Origin: Glaciecola sp047637355
GTDB taxonomy: Bacteria; Pseudomonadota; Gammaproteobacteria; Enterobacterales; Alteromonadaceae
Assembly: GCA_047637355.1 (NCBI GenBank)
Contig: JBLIKA010000160.1
Span: forward strand, 1-5,039
Reading direction: 5' to 3'
DNA length: 5,039 bases
In this document: piece by piece, positions 1 to 5,039 of the stretch
How positions within the stretch are numbered: the stretch's first letter is position 1
Layout: every line of letters begins with the position of its first letter
The notes under the pieces: generated by a model
The model's input: only the letters and a program-made list of their open reading frames with translations
Told to the model about the DNA's origin: nothing
Databases searched by the model: none
Made by a program: the position numbers and the translations under genes

Positions 1-915
1 TATAACATTATTGGTTGGTTAGCGGTATCTGCCAGTGCTAACGTAATAGCAGATTCAAAAAGTGACTTAAGCATTAGCGGTGAAGTTAACGCAGGATTAA
101 TTAACAATTCAGCATTGAGTGTGGACGAGATTGATAATGTGTCTGACGAGAGCGATAGTGGTAACGAAATCGGCATAACACTTAACGCACAATGGTTGCC
201 AAATGAAAAATTCAAACTGGGTACGGGATATTCTTATCAACAACAAAATTACAATAAATTCAGTCAATTTGACCTGGCACTTCATCAAGTCAACGTAGAT
301 ACCAGCTACCAATTAAATACGGGCGAAATCGGGGTTAGACTTGATGTCGCTACAGCAAGCTTGACGACGAAGACATTCTTGGATTTTCAACAGGCTACTA
401 TGTATTACGGTTTATTTATTCAGCCACAAACATATGTGCGTACCAGCTTCAAAATCAAGAATAAATCATTTGCAGAATTAACCGATAGAGATGCAGAGGC
501 TTTGGCCGTATCGGCCGATATATTTCACTTTACCAATAACGCGAATACGATGTTGATGGTTGGCTTTAATATCGAAAGAGAAACAGCAATTAATGAAGCC
601 TTTACGTTTAAAGGACTGGGGTTTGGTACTAAAGTTTCACACAAGTTTACATTATTCGGATTAGGTTCTCAGATTGGCCTAGATTGGCGCTACCAGGTTA
701 AAGATTATATGAGCATTGAAAACTTTGAAGCTGAGTCTCAAGATGAATCCGAAAGAGATGAAAATAGACAAGTCATTACTGCAACTTGGTCCGTTAATAT
801 ATTAGACGATTTAGCCATCAAGACAGAATTAGAAAGCGGAGATTATGGGTCTGACCAAGACAGCTTAACTTATAAACAAAACGTAGCAAGCGTAGGTATT
901 AGCTATAAATGGTAG
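1..915 (+). CDS. Outer-membrane beta-barrel protein, 5'-partial
   Basis: The frame is open from base 1 to the TAG at 913-915 (304 codons in view), so the true start lies upstream of the window. The internal TTG at 115 is not a credible start. The first residues (YNIIGWLAVSASANVIA) read as the hydrophobic core and end of a signal peptide, with likely cleavage after ASA (residue 13) or VIA (residue 17). Probably only a few to about 15 residues are missing. The mature part is a series of alternating polar/hydrophobic stretches rich in Tyr, Phe and Gly separated by polar turns, ending in SVGISYKW. A terminal aromatic residue is typical of BAM-assembled barrels. About 10-12 strands seem possible. 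A strongly acidic stretch near residues 242-257 (SQDESERDEN) is probably a surface loop. The style recalls barrel domains that follow TPR regions in surface-assembly proteins, but no TPR is present here. Substrate and function are unknown. Barrel nature is fairly sure; family is not. Confidence 0.8.
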   Translation, partial: YNIIGWLAVSASANVIADSKSDLSISGEVNAGLINNSALSVDEIDNVSDESDSGNEIGITLNAQWLPNEKFKLGTGYSYQQQNYNKFSQFDLALHQVNVDTSYQLNTGEIGVRLDVATASLTTKTFLDFQQATMYYGLFIQPQTYVRTSFKIKNKSFAELTDRDAEALAVSADIFHFTNNANTMLMVGFNIERETAINEAFTFKGLGFGTKVSHKFTLFGLGSQIGLDWRYQVKDYMSIENFEAESQDESERDENRQVITATWSVNILDDLAIKTELESGDYGSDQDSLTYKQNVASVGISYKW

Positions 916-987
916 TGCTGTTAGCGATTAGCGCCTTAAAACCCGTCGATTCGCTTACCTGTCTTGACTGCATTGCTCCGAGACAAC

Positions 988-1005
988 TTGTTCAAGGATG
1001 AACAA
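988..1005 (+). promoter_or_regulatory. Perfect 7-bp hairpin with AGGA in the loop
   Basis: TTGTTCA (988-994) and TGAACAA (999-1005) are perfectly complementary and enclose the tetraloop AGGA. That loop is also the ribosome-binding sequence of the possible small ORF starting at 1005. It could be an RNA hairpin or a protein-binding dyad. No T-tract follows, so it is not an intrinsic terminator. The pairing is seen directly; the role is inferred. Confidence 0.4.
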
Positions 1006-1047
1006 TGACATTCGCCAAGAGAAAGCGTCTAGCTTGGCTCGTCATTG
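1003..1047 (+). repeat. Imperfect inverted repeat, 7 + 6 bp stem
   Basis: CAATGAC (1003-1009) pairs with GTCATTG (1041-1047). After a 4/2-nt internal loop, GCCAAG (1014-1019) pairs with CTTGGC (1033-1038), leaving a 13-nt loop. The structure would bury the ATG at 1005 and shares bases 1003-1005 with the upstream hairpin, so the two cannot both form completely. No T-run follows on either strand, which argues against a Rho-independent terminator for the barrel gene. Confidence 0.45.
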
Positions 1048-1118
1048 AAATTACTGCATTTATTGCTGTTATTTTTACCCCGCCCAAAAGTATAAATCAA
1101 ATCGCTTGTTTTCAATAA
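1005..1118 (+). CDS. Possible 37-aa single-pass membrane peptide
   Basis: This short frame starts at ATG 1005, six bases after AAGGA (994-998), a good Shine-Dalgarno spacing, and ends at TAA 1116-1118. The predicted peptide begins MTFAKRKRLAWLVIE. It has a basic cluster KRKR (residues 5-8), then a hydrophobic stretch of roughly residues 9-26 broken by Glu15, then a short polar tail. This is the layout of a small inner-membrane protein with a cytoplasmic N-terminus. Against it: the frame is short, I recognise no family, no good promoter is visible just upstream, and the start lies in a strong inverted repeat. A chance frame in a structured intergenic region is at least as likely. Confidence 0.27.
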   Translation: MTFAKRKRLAWLVIEITAFIAVIFTPPKSINQIACFQ

Positions 1119-1161
1119 GTTGACAGTATCGCCATAACCCTAAATAATCTAGAGCAAGCGA
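1102..1161. repeat. 7-bp inverted repeat bracketing a promoter
   Basis: TCGCTTG (1102-1108) and CAAGCGA (1155-1161) are exact reverse complements 46 bp apart. They lie just upstream of the -35 box and at the predicted transcription start of the promoter at 1120-1148. This could be a pair of operator half-sites. A 7-bp match over this distance could also be chance. Confidence 0.3.
1120..1148 (+). promoter_or_regulatory. Sigma70-type promoter of the 471-aa gene
   Basis: The -35 box TTGACA (1120-1125) is a perfect consensus. A 17-bp spacer separates it from AATAAT (1143-1148), which matches five of six bases of TATAAT. Transcription would start near 1155, giving an untranslated leader of about 40 nt before the ATG at 1196. 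It would also leave the alternative upstream ATG at 1172 close to the transcript's 5' end. This is the best promoter in the window. Confidence 0.65.
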
Positions 1162-1195
1162 CACAACAATAATGCTTAATTACCTTAGGATCATC

Positions 1196-2611
1196 ATGGA
1201 TAAACAAGTCAGCGCGCGCAGCACGAGCCAAAAAGCATTACGCATCAATTTAGACGAAAAAAAATACGGTACGATCGTTGAGATTGGCGCAGGCCAGGAA
1301 GTGGCGAGACAATTTTTTCTCGCCGGTGCCGCTGCAGGAACAATTGCTAAAACCATGTCGGCTTATGATATGAAATTTTCTGACGCTATTTACGGCGTTC
1401 AAGAAGATCGACGCTACGTGAGTAAGTCCAGAGTCCAAGCGATGATGGATCAAGAATTTAAACTCGTGGTTGATCGAGTTGGTGATATTCGTTCCAAGTC
1501 CTCACGCTATTTTGCATACGCTGCCACGGTCGCTGCAAAGAGCTTTAAAGGCGATAATGAGTGTCATGCTTGGTGTGGCATAAGAGTTCAAATGTACCCC
1601 GGTGCTGAAGCCTCTGAAATAACTATACATGTTCGAATGTCTGACGATAACGCAGAAGCCCAGCAACAAGCATTAGGGGTAATCGGTGTTAACCTTATAT
1701 ATGCTGCATTCTACTATTTTGAAAATCCTAGAAAAATCATTGATTCGTTGACTGACAATATAAAAAGCAACCGTATTGAAGTCGATTCAATTGATTTTCA
1801 AGGTCCCTATTTTGAGGACCTAGATAATAGAATGAAAAATATTCACTTAATTAGAAGCTGGAAAACACGGGCCATAATGTTGAAACCTGATGGTTCAGTC
1901 GCTGTGCCCGCAGAATTACTTTACAAAAAGAATGTACTAACGATCCGCGGCTCCTTCCGGCCAGTGACAAAGCTAAATATAGATATGATCGAACAGGGTA
2001 AAAAATCTTTCTATGAGCTTGAAGATGTGACACCCGAGAACTCCATTGCCATTGCTGAAATTTCACTTAACGATGCGAAAGGTAATGACGCCAACTTTTC
2101 AGAACAAGATATTATTCAGCGTGTGCAAGTTTTGAATTCACTGGGTTATCATGTGATGGTTTCAGACTACACCCGCTACTTTTCGCTGCGCGCATACTTT
2201 CGCCAATACACTAACCTTAACATTGGTATCGTGGTGGGCATGATAAACGTCAAGCAAATTTTTGATGAAGATTTTTATCGTGGTGTCGAAGGCGGCATCT
2301 TAGAGGGATTTGGTAAACTATTTCCTGACCACACACGTTTATTTGTTTATCCGGAGCTTAATTCAGAAGGTGAAATTAGTGAGTTCACCGATGTAAAGGT
2401 GCCCGAGCACTTACGCTTTTTATATCGCCATTTACTCGAAAACGGTTTCATTTCCGGAATCGAATGCAGTGATAAAGCATTGTTTAAAATATTCTCCCGG
2501 AGCATATTAAAGCAGATCCCCAAAGGACGGGGTTCTTGGGAGAACTATCTTCCCGAAGAAGCCGTCAATGAGATTGTAAATCATAAATTCTTTGGGTTTA
2601 GAGACCAATAG
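1196..2611 (+). CDS. Conserved cytoplasmic protein of unknown function, 471 aa
   Basis: I place the start at ATG 1196 (MDKQVSARS), which has AGGA (1187-1190) five bases upstream. The in-frame ATG at 1172 has no ribosome-binding site. The protein is soluble: no signal peptide and no membrane segment. Notable blocks are a glycine-rich EIGAGQEVARQFF (29-41) running into AGTIAKTMSAYDMKFSDAIYG (47-67), IHVRMSD (144-150), LGVIGVNLIYAAFYY (160-174), RGSFRPVTKLNIDM (251-264), and GGILEGFGKLFP (366-377). From memory, this family occurs in many bacteria, including cyanobacteria and marine proteobacteria, and is often labelled 'TonB-dependent receptor' or 'nicotinate-nucleotide adenylyltransferase'. Neither label fits what I see: there is no beta-barrel, TonB box or signal peptide, and no HxGH nucleotidyltransferase motif. 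EIGAG superficially resembles methyltransferase motif I, but the rest does not follow. The gene has its own strong promoter and may read through into the MFS gene. Being a real gene is near certain; function is unknown. Confidence 0.9.
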   Translation: MDKQVSARSTSQKALRINLDEKKYGTIVEIGAGQEVARQFFLAGAAAGTIAKTMSAYDMKFSDAIYGVQEDRRYVSKSRVQAMMDQEFKLVVDRVGDIRSKSSRYFAYAATVAAKSFKGDNECHAWCGIRVQMYPGAEASEITIHVRMSDDNAEAQQQALGVIGVNLIYAAFYYFENPRKIIDSLTDNIKSNRIEVDSIDFQGPYFEDLDNRMKNIHLIRSWKTRAIMLKPDGSVAVPAELLYKKNVLTIRGSFRPVTKLNIDMIEQGKKSFYELEDVTPENSIAIAEISLNDAKGNDANFSEQDIIQRVQVLNSLGYHVMVSDYTRYFSLRAYFRQYTNLNIGIVVGMINVKQIFDEDFYRGVEGGILEGFGKLFPDHTRLFVYPELNSEGEISEFTDVKVPEHLRFLYRHLLENGFISGIECSDKALFKIFSRSILKQIPKGRGSWENYLPEEAVNEIVNHKFFGFRDQ

Positions 2612-2655
2612 ATAGCCTCTATTTGAATATTAGTTATTGCCCCTTTCAACGGGTG

Positions 2656-2682
2656 TTGATTATGTAGACTTTAGGTTATACT
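2656..2682 (+). promoter_or_regulatory. Possible promoter of the MFS gene
   Basis: TTGATT (2656-2661) and TATACT (2677-2682) are fair -35 and -10 boxes, but the spacer is 15 bp, shorter than the preferred 16-18 bp. Transcription would start near 2689, about 30 nt before the ATG at 2718. The site lies inside the reading frame that would result from a TTG start at 2637, which is one reason to prefer the later start. Confidence 0.35.
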
Positions 2683-2717
2683 CGCTTTTTTGCACTATCT
2701 GCATTTTCGGAACCGTT

Positions 2718-4019
2718 ATGCGTTCAATCCTTGTATCTATCTTAGCCCTCTTTTTGGCTATTTTTTTGTTGCTATTAGGCAACAGTTTGCTCACTACGCT
2801 GTTGGTTTTACGCGGCGTTTCAGAGGGTTTCTCTGGGCAATTTTTAGGTATACTTACGTCGGTCTACTTTTTAGGCGCATTCGTAGCAACGTTACTTGCT
2901 TCTAATATGATAAAGCGCATGGGTCATATTCGCTGTTTTACGTTCTGCACTGCCTTGCTTGGATGCAGCGTTTTAGCTTACGTTCTCTTCGTCTCACCAG
3001 TGGCATGGTTGTTTATTCGATTTTTTACCGGTTTTGGTATGTTTGTTGTGTATACCGTGGTCGAAAGTTGGCTAAATGGTCAAACGCAAGATACATATCG
3101 CAGTCGCGTATTCTCCATCTATACCCTCATCAATTTAATCGCTGTTGCCGCTTCACAGCAACTATTGTTGGTCGACAATGCCACTAGCTATACGCTTTTT
3201 ATCATCGCTAGTTTTCTTATCACCGCGGCTGTTATGCCAATATCGTGGACACGTTTACAACAACCGCATGTGGCCGTCGATATGCCATCGATGAGTATTC
3301 TAAAAGTGTTTGATGCTGCGCCCGTAGCCGTAACTGGCTGTTTAGTATCGGGCTTAATTATGGGGCCATTTTGGGGATTAACACCATTATTTGTGAGCGA
3401 ATTGGGCTACACTAATCAAGAATTAGCTGCTTTTATCTCGCTTTCTATTCTTGGCGGCGCTTTGATTCAATACCCAGTCGGTCGTTGGTCAGATTACATG
3501 GATCGCCGACGCGTTATTCTGTTTACTTTTGTACTAGGCGCTCTAGTGGCATTATCGATGGTAATTTGTGCCAAATATTTTTCAGACCAACGTGGGTTAA
3601 TAACTGTCCTTTCAGCGATTTTTTGTGGACTTGTACTGGCTGTTTATCCTATATCGGTCGTCCACCTCGTGGATCGAATTAATAAGGACCATCTGGTCGC
3701 TGGCTCCAGTAGCCTATTAATGATTTATGGTTTAGGATCTTTTATTGGCCCCGCTATTGCTGGATTTGCACTAAAATATATGGGCGTAAGCGCGCTGCCC
3801 GCCTACTATCTATTCGTCCTAGTGATATTTAGTTTCATCCTAATAGTGCAATTAATCCGCTCACGCATCGTTGAAATACCGGAAGACCATGAAAGTCGAT
3901 ATGCTGCGATGGTGCGTACATCACCAAATGTACTCCCCATGCACCCCGAATCTGAAGAGGTGTTGGATATACCAGAAGAGCGTCGCAGCGAAGATAATGC
4001 GGACCAAAAAGTTAGCTGA
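2718..4019 (+). CDS. MFS transporter, YcaD type
   Basis: This is a 433-residue inner-membrane carrier with about 12 helices, roughly at 4-29, 41-64, 71-92, 95-117, 131-152, 156-178, 203-227, 234-253, 265-285, 292-317, 328-350 and 359-381. The loop after helix 8 carries a clear MFS motif A, GRWSDYMDRRR (255-265). The equivalent after helix 2 (IKRMGHIR, 65-72) is degenerate. VVESWLN (114-120) at the end of helix 4 and GQ/QYPVGR-type residues before motif A resemble E. coli YcaD as I remember it. A hydrophilic, acidic cytoplasmic tail of about 50 residues (382-433) follows helix 12. I chose ATG 2718, preceded by GGAA (2709-2712). The frame extends to a TTG at 2637, but that extension overlaps promoter-like sequence and adds an unlikely N-terminus. 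Substrate is unknown; YcaD itself is poorly characterised. Family is confident; substrate cannot be read from sequence. Confidence 0.88.
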   Translation: MRSILVSILALFLAIFLLLLGNSLLTTLLVLRGVSEGFSGQFLGILTSVYFLGAFVATLLASNMIKRMGHIRCFTFCTALLGCSVLAYVLFVSPVAWLFIRFFTGFGMFVVYTVVESWLNGQTQDTYRSRVFSIYTLINLIAVAASQQLLLVDNATSYTLFIIASFLITAAVMPISWTRLQQPHVAVDMPSMSILKVFDAAPVAVTGCLVSGLIMGPFWGLTPLFVSELGYTNQELAAFISLSILGGALIQYPVGRWSDYMDRRRVILFTFVLGALVALSMVICAKYFSDQRGLITVLSAIFCGLVLAVYPISVVHLVDRINKDHLVAGSSSLLMIYGLGSFIGPAIAGFALKYMGVSALPAYYLFVLVIFSFILIVQLIRSRIVEIPEDHESRYAAMVRTSPNVLPMHPESEEVLDIPEERRSEDNADQKVS

Positions 4020-4041
4020 AAATTTAGCATAGGATAGATTT

Positions 4042-4068
4042 TTGACACTGGCAGAGTGAATGTATACT
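4042..4068 (+). promoter_or_regulatory. Promoter-like sequence antisense to the methyltransferase gene
   Basis: A perfect TTGACA (4042-4047) is followed after 15 bp by TATACT (4063-4068). It lies in the 50-bp gap between two convergent genes and points into the 3' end of the minus-strand methyltransferase gene. If active, it would make antisense RNA from about 4075 onward. The short spacer lowers confidence. No downstream plus-strand gene explains it within the window. Confidence 0.3.
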
Positions 4069-4069
4069 C

Positions 4070-4960
4070 CTAAATAAATCCTTCGCTACATAATCTGCTG
4101 TGCAGCACTTTAATATGTTGCGGTCCAATTTCACAACAGCCACCAATAATCGATGCACCATTTCTGACCCAACTCATGGCATGTTCCGCATACTGCTCGG
4201 GGCTCAAATCTTGGCGCATTTCAAGGGTCTCTACAGTGTCTCCAGGATACAATGACTCTACAGATACAAAGCCATTAGCATAAGCACCAAACAGCCCATT
4301 TTGCTTACTCAATAACGACCAGCATTCACTTATTGCTTCTGGTTGACTGCAATTTAATAATGTAGCTTGAGTATTCAAAGACTCAAGCGCCAGCAAGGCA
4401 TCTTTTAACGATTCCCCACTGCGTAATTGCTCAGGATGGTCGTCACTGACAGTGAATGCAAGCCATACCGGTTTGCCACTTTCAATTGCAGCCGTGCATG
4501 CAGCAAGCGCCTCGGTTATAGATGACATTGTTTCGCATATAAATAGATCGCTCGCTGGCGATTGCAGTTCAACAAGGCGACGGTAGGTAGCTAATGAGTT
4601 ATCGAACGACAGGGACACTTCTGGCCGATAGCTAGCAACTAATGGTGGCAGACAGCCTGCTATTTTAACCTCATCACACTGAGCCAAGTCAATCGCCTCT
4701 CGCGCTGCATTCATGGCTCGCTGATGAAGCGGAGCTAATTGAGAAAGCTGATTCTCTCGTTTTAAGCGCTGGGGTGTTGCAGTATAAGTGTTAAGCGTGA
4801 TTACACGCGCACCGCTATCGATGAACTCATGATGCAGATCTCGAACAAGCACTGGCTCATTCAACATGATGTCAGCAGACCACATAGGCGTTACCGCACG
4901 TGAACTTCTGCGCAATAATTCTTGCCCCATGCCTCCATCAAGTAACGTGATACTGCTCAT
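4070..4960 (-). CDS. Homocysteine S-methyltransferase family protein
   Basis: This is a 296-residue cytoplasmic enzyme made of a single S-methyl_trans (PF02574-type) barrel domain, close to the usual length of stand-alone members such as E. coli MmuM. Family marks are the N-terminal LLDGGMGQELLRR (6-18), LNTYTAT (56-62), AGCLPPL (101-107), ICETMSSITEA (141-151), LNCSQPEAI (202-210) and IIGGCCEIGPQHI (271-283). Cys204, Cys275 and Cys276 match the three cysteines that bind catalytic zinc in this family and activate the homocysteine thiol, so the enzyme looks intact. The likely reaction is methyl transfer to homocysteine to form methionine, probably from S-methylmethionine or S-adenosylmethionine. 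The donor cannot be read from sequence, and other thiol acceptors are possible. No cobalamin or folate domain is fused. The start ATG (4960-4958) has a purine-rich AGAGGGAAG just upstream. The gene is monocistronic in view and convergent with the MFS gene; no S-methylmethionine permease is adjacent. Confidence 0.9.
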   Translation of the reverse strand: MSSITLLDGGMGQELLRRSSRAVTPMWSADIMLNEPVLVRDLHHEFIDSGARVITLNTYTATPQRLKRENQLSQLAPLHQRAMNAAREAIDLAQCDEVKIAGCLPPLVASYRPEVSLSFDNSLATYRRLVELQSPASDLFICETMSSITEALAACTAAIESGKPVWLAFTVSDDHPEQLRSGESLKDALLALESLNTQATLLNCSQPEAISECWSLLSKQNGLFGAYANGFVSVESLYPGDTVETLEMRQDLSPEQYAEHAMSWVRNGASIIGGCCEIGPQHIKVLHSRLCSEGFI

Positions 4961-4963
4961 TTA

Positions 4964-4973
4964 CTTCCCTCTT
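4964..4973 (-). promoter_or_regulatory. Ribosome-binding site of the methyltransferase gene
   Basis: Read on the minus strand, AAGAGGGAAG precedes the ATG at 4960 by a few bases. This purine-rich stretch supports MSSITLLDGG as the true N-terminus rather than the internal Met11. Confidence 0.6.
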
Positions 4974-5004
4974 ATTTATTTGTATGACAAACCCTCTCAG
5001 CGGT

Positions 5005-5030
5005 ATTGTATTGCCTATGAATTGTATTGC
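5005..5030. repeat. Perfect 10-bp direct repeat in a promoter
   Basis: ATTGTATTGC occurs at 5005-5014 and again at 5021-5030, a 16-bp period. One copy covers the -10 box and the other overlaps the -35 box of the methyltransferase promoter. It could be a tandem operator or a duplicated promoter element. It does not match the MetJ box (AGACGTCT) or the MetR pattern as I know them. Confidence 0.5.
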
Positions 5031-5032
5031 AA
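5005..5032 (-). promoter_or_regulatory. Promoter of the methyltransferase gene
   Basis: On the minus strand, TTGCAA (5032-5027) serves as -35 and TACAAT (5010-5005) as -10, with a 16-bp spacer. The -10 matches five of six consensus bases, the -35 four of six. Transcription would start near 4998, leaving a leader of about 38 nt. That is too short for a SAM or cobalamin riboswitch. Confidence 0.5.
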
Positions 5033-5039
5033 CTGCTAA

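Noticed and set aside
964..992. TTGACT as a -35 box for the small ORF
   Set aside because: No acceptable -10 box occurs at 16-18 bp.
1089..1115. Minus-strand TTGAAA-15 bp-TATACT promoter-like pair pointing toward the barrel gene
   Set aside because: Spacing is short, the -35 box is weak, and no minus-strand gene lies downstream in the window. AT-rich intergenic DNA gives such matches by chance.
1250..1453. Minus-strand reading frame opposite the 471-aa gene
   Set aside because: It lies wholly within a well-supported coding gene, shows no family features, and is a shadow frame.
1801..1821. AGGTCC/GGACCT inverted repeat
   Set aside because: It lies inside a clear coding region with a 9-nt loop and is most simply codon-driven coincidence.
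2518..2532. CCCC/GGGG stem near the 3' end of the 471-aa gene
   Set aside because: It is within coding sequence, very short, and not followed by T residues.
2607..2623. AATAGA/TCTATT inverted repeat over the stop of the 471-aa gene, considered as a terminator
   Set aside because: The 6-bp stem is AT-rich and no T-run follows directly.
4961..5039. SAM or cobalamin riboswitch ahead of the methyltransferase gene
   Set aside because: The predicted leader is only about 38 nt and shows no such fold.

Overview
The window looks like ordinary chromosomal DNA from a Gram-negative gammaproteobacterium, plausibly a marine Alteromonadales-type organism. This rests on moderate-to-low GC by eye, an outer-membrane barrel protein, a YcaD-type MFS carrier, and gene spacing with recognisable Shine-Dalgarno and sigma70-like sites. 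The taxonomic guess is inference from protein style, not from a marker gene. I see no mobile element, CRISPR array, tRNA, rRNA or phage gene.

Layout. (1) Positions 1-915 (+) hold the nearly complete 3' part of a secreted outer-membrane beta-barrel protein. Its reading frame is open from base 1, so the true start lies just outside the window. (2) Positions 916-1195 are the longest gap. It holds two overlapping hairpins around a possible 37-codon membrane peptide (1005-1118), then a strong sigma70-like promoter (1120-1148) bracketed by a 7-bp inverted repeat. (3) Positions 1196-2611 (+) encode a conserved 471-residue cytoplasmic protein of unknown biochemical function. (4) Positions 2718-4019 (+) encode a 12-helix MFS transporter of the YcaD type. 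(5) Positions 4070-4960 (-) encode a stand-alone zinc-dependent homocysteine S-methyltransferase-family enzyme, convergent with the MFS gene. Its promoter at 5005-5032 is built on a perfect 10-bp direct repeat.

Functional links between the genes are weak. The unknown protein and the MFS carrier are co-directional, 106 bp apart, with no convincing terminator between them, so read-through is possible. The methyltransferase is a separate transcription unit. I found no clear new multi-gene system. The points most worth a second look are the unknown conserved protein with its promoter, the structured sORF leader, the direct repeat in the methyltransferase promoter, and a promoter-like sequence aimed antisense into the methyltransferase gene.
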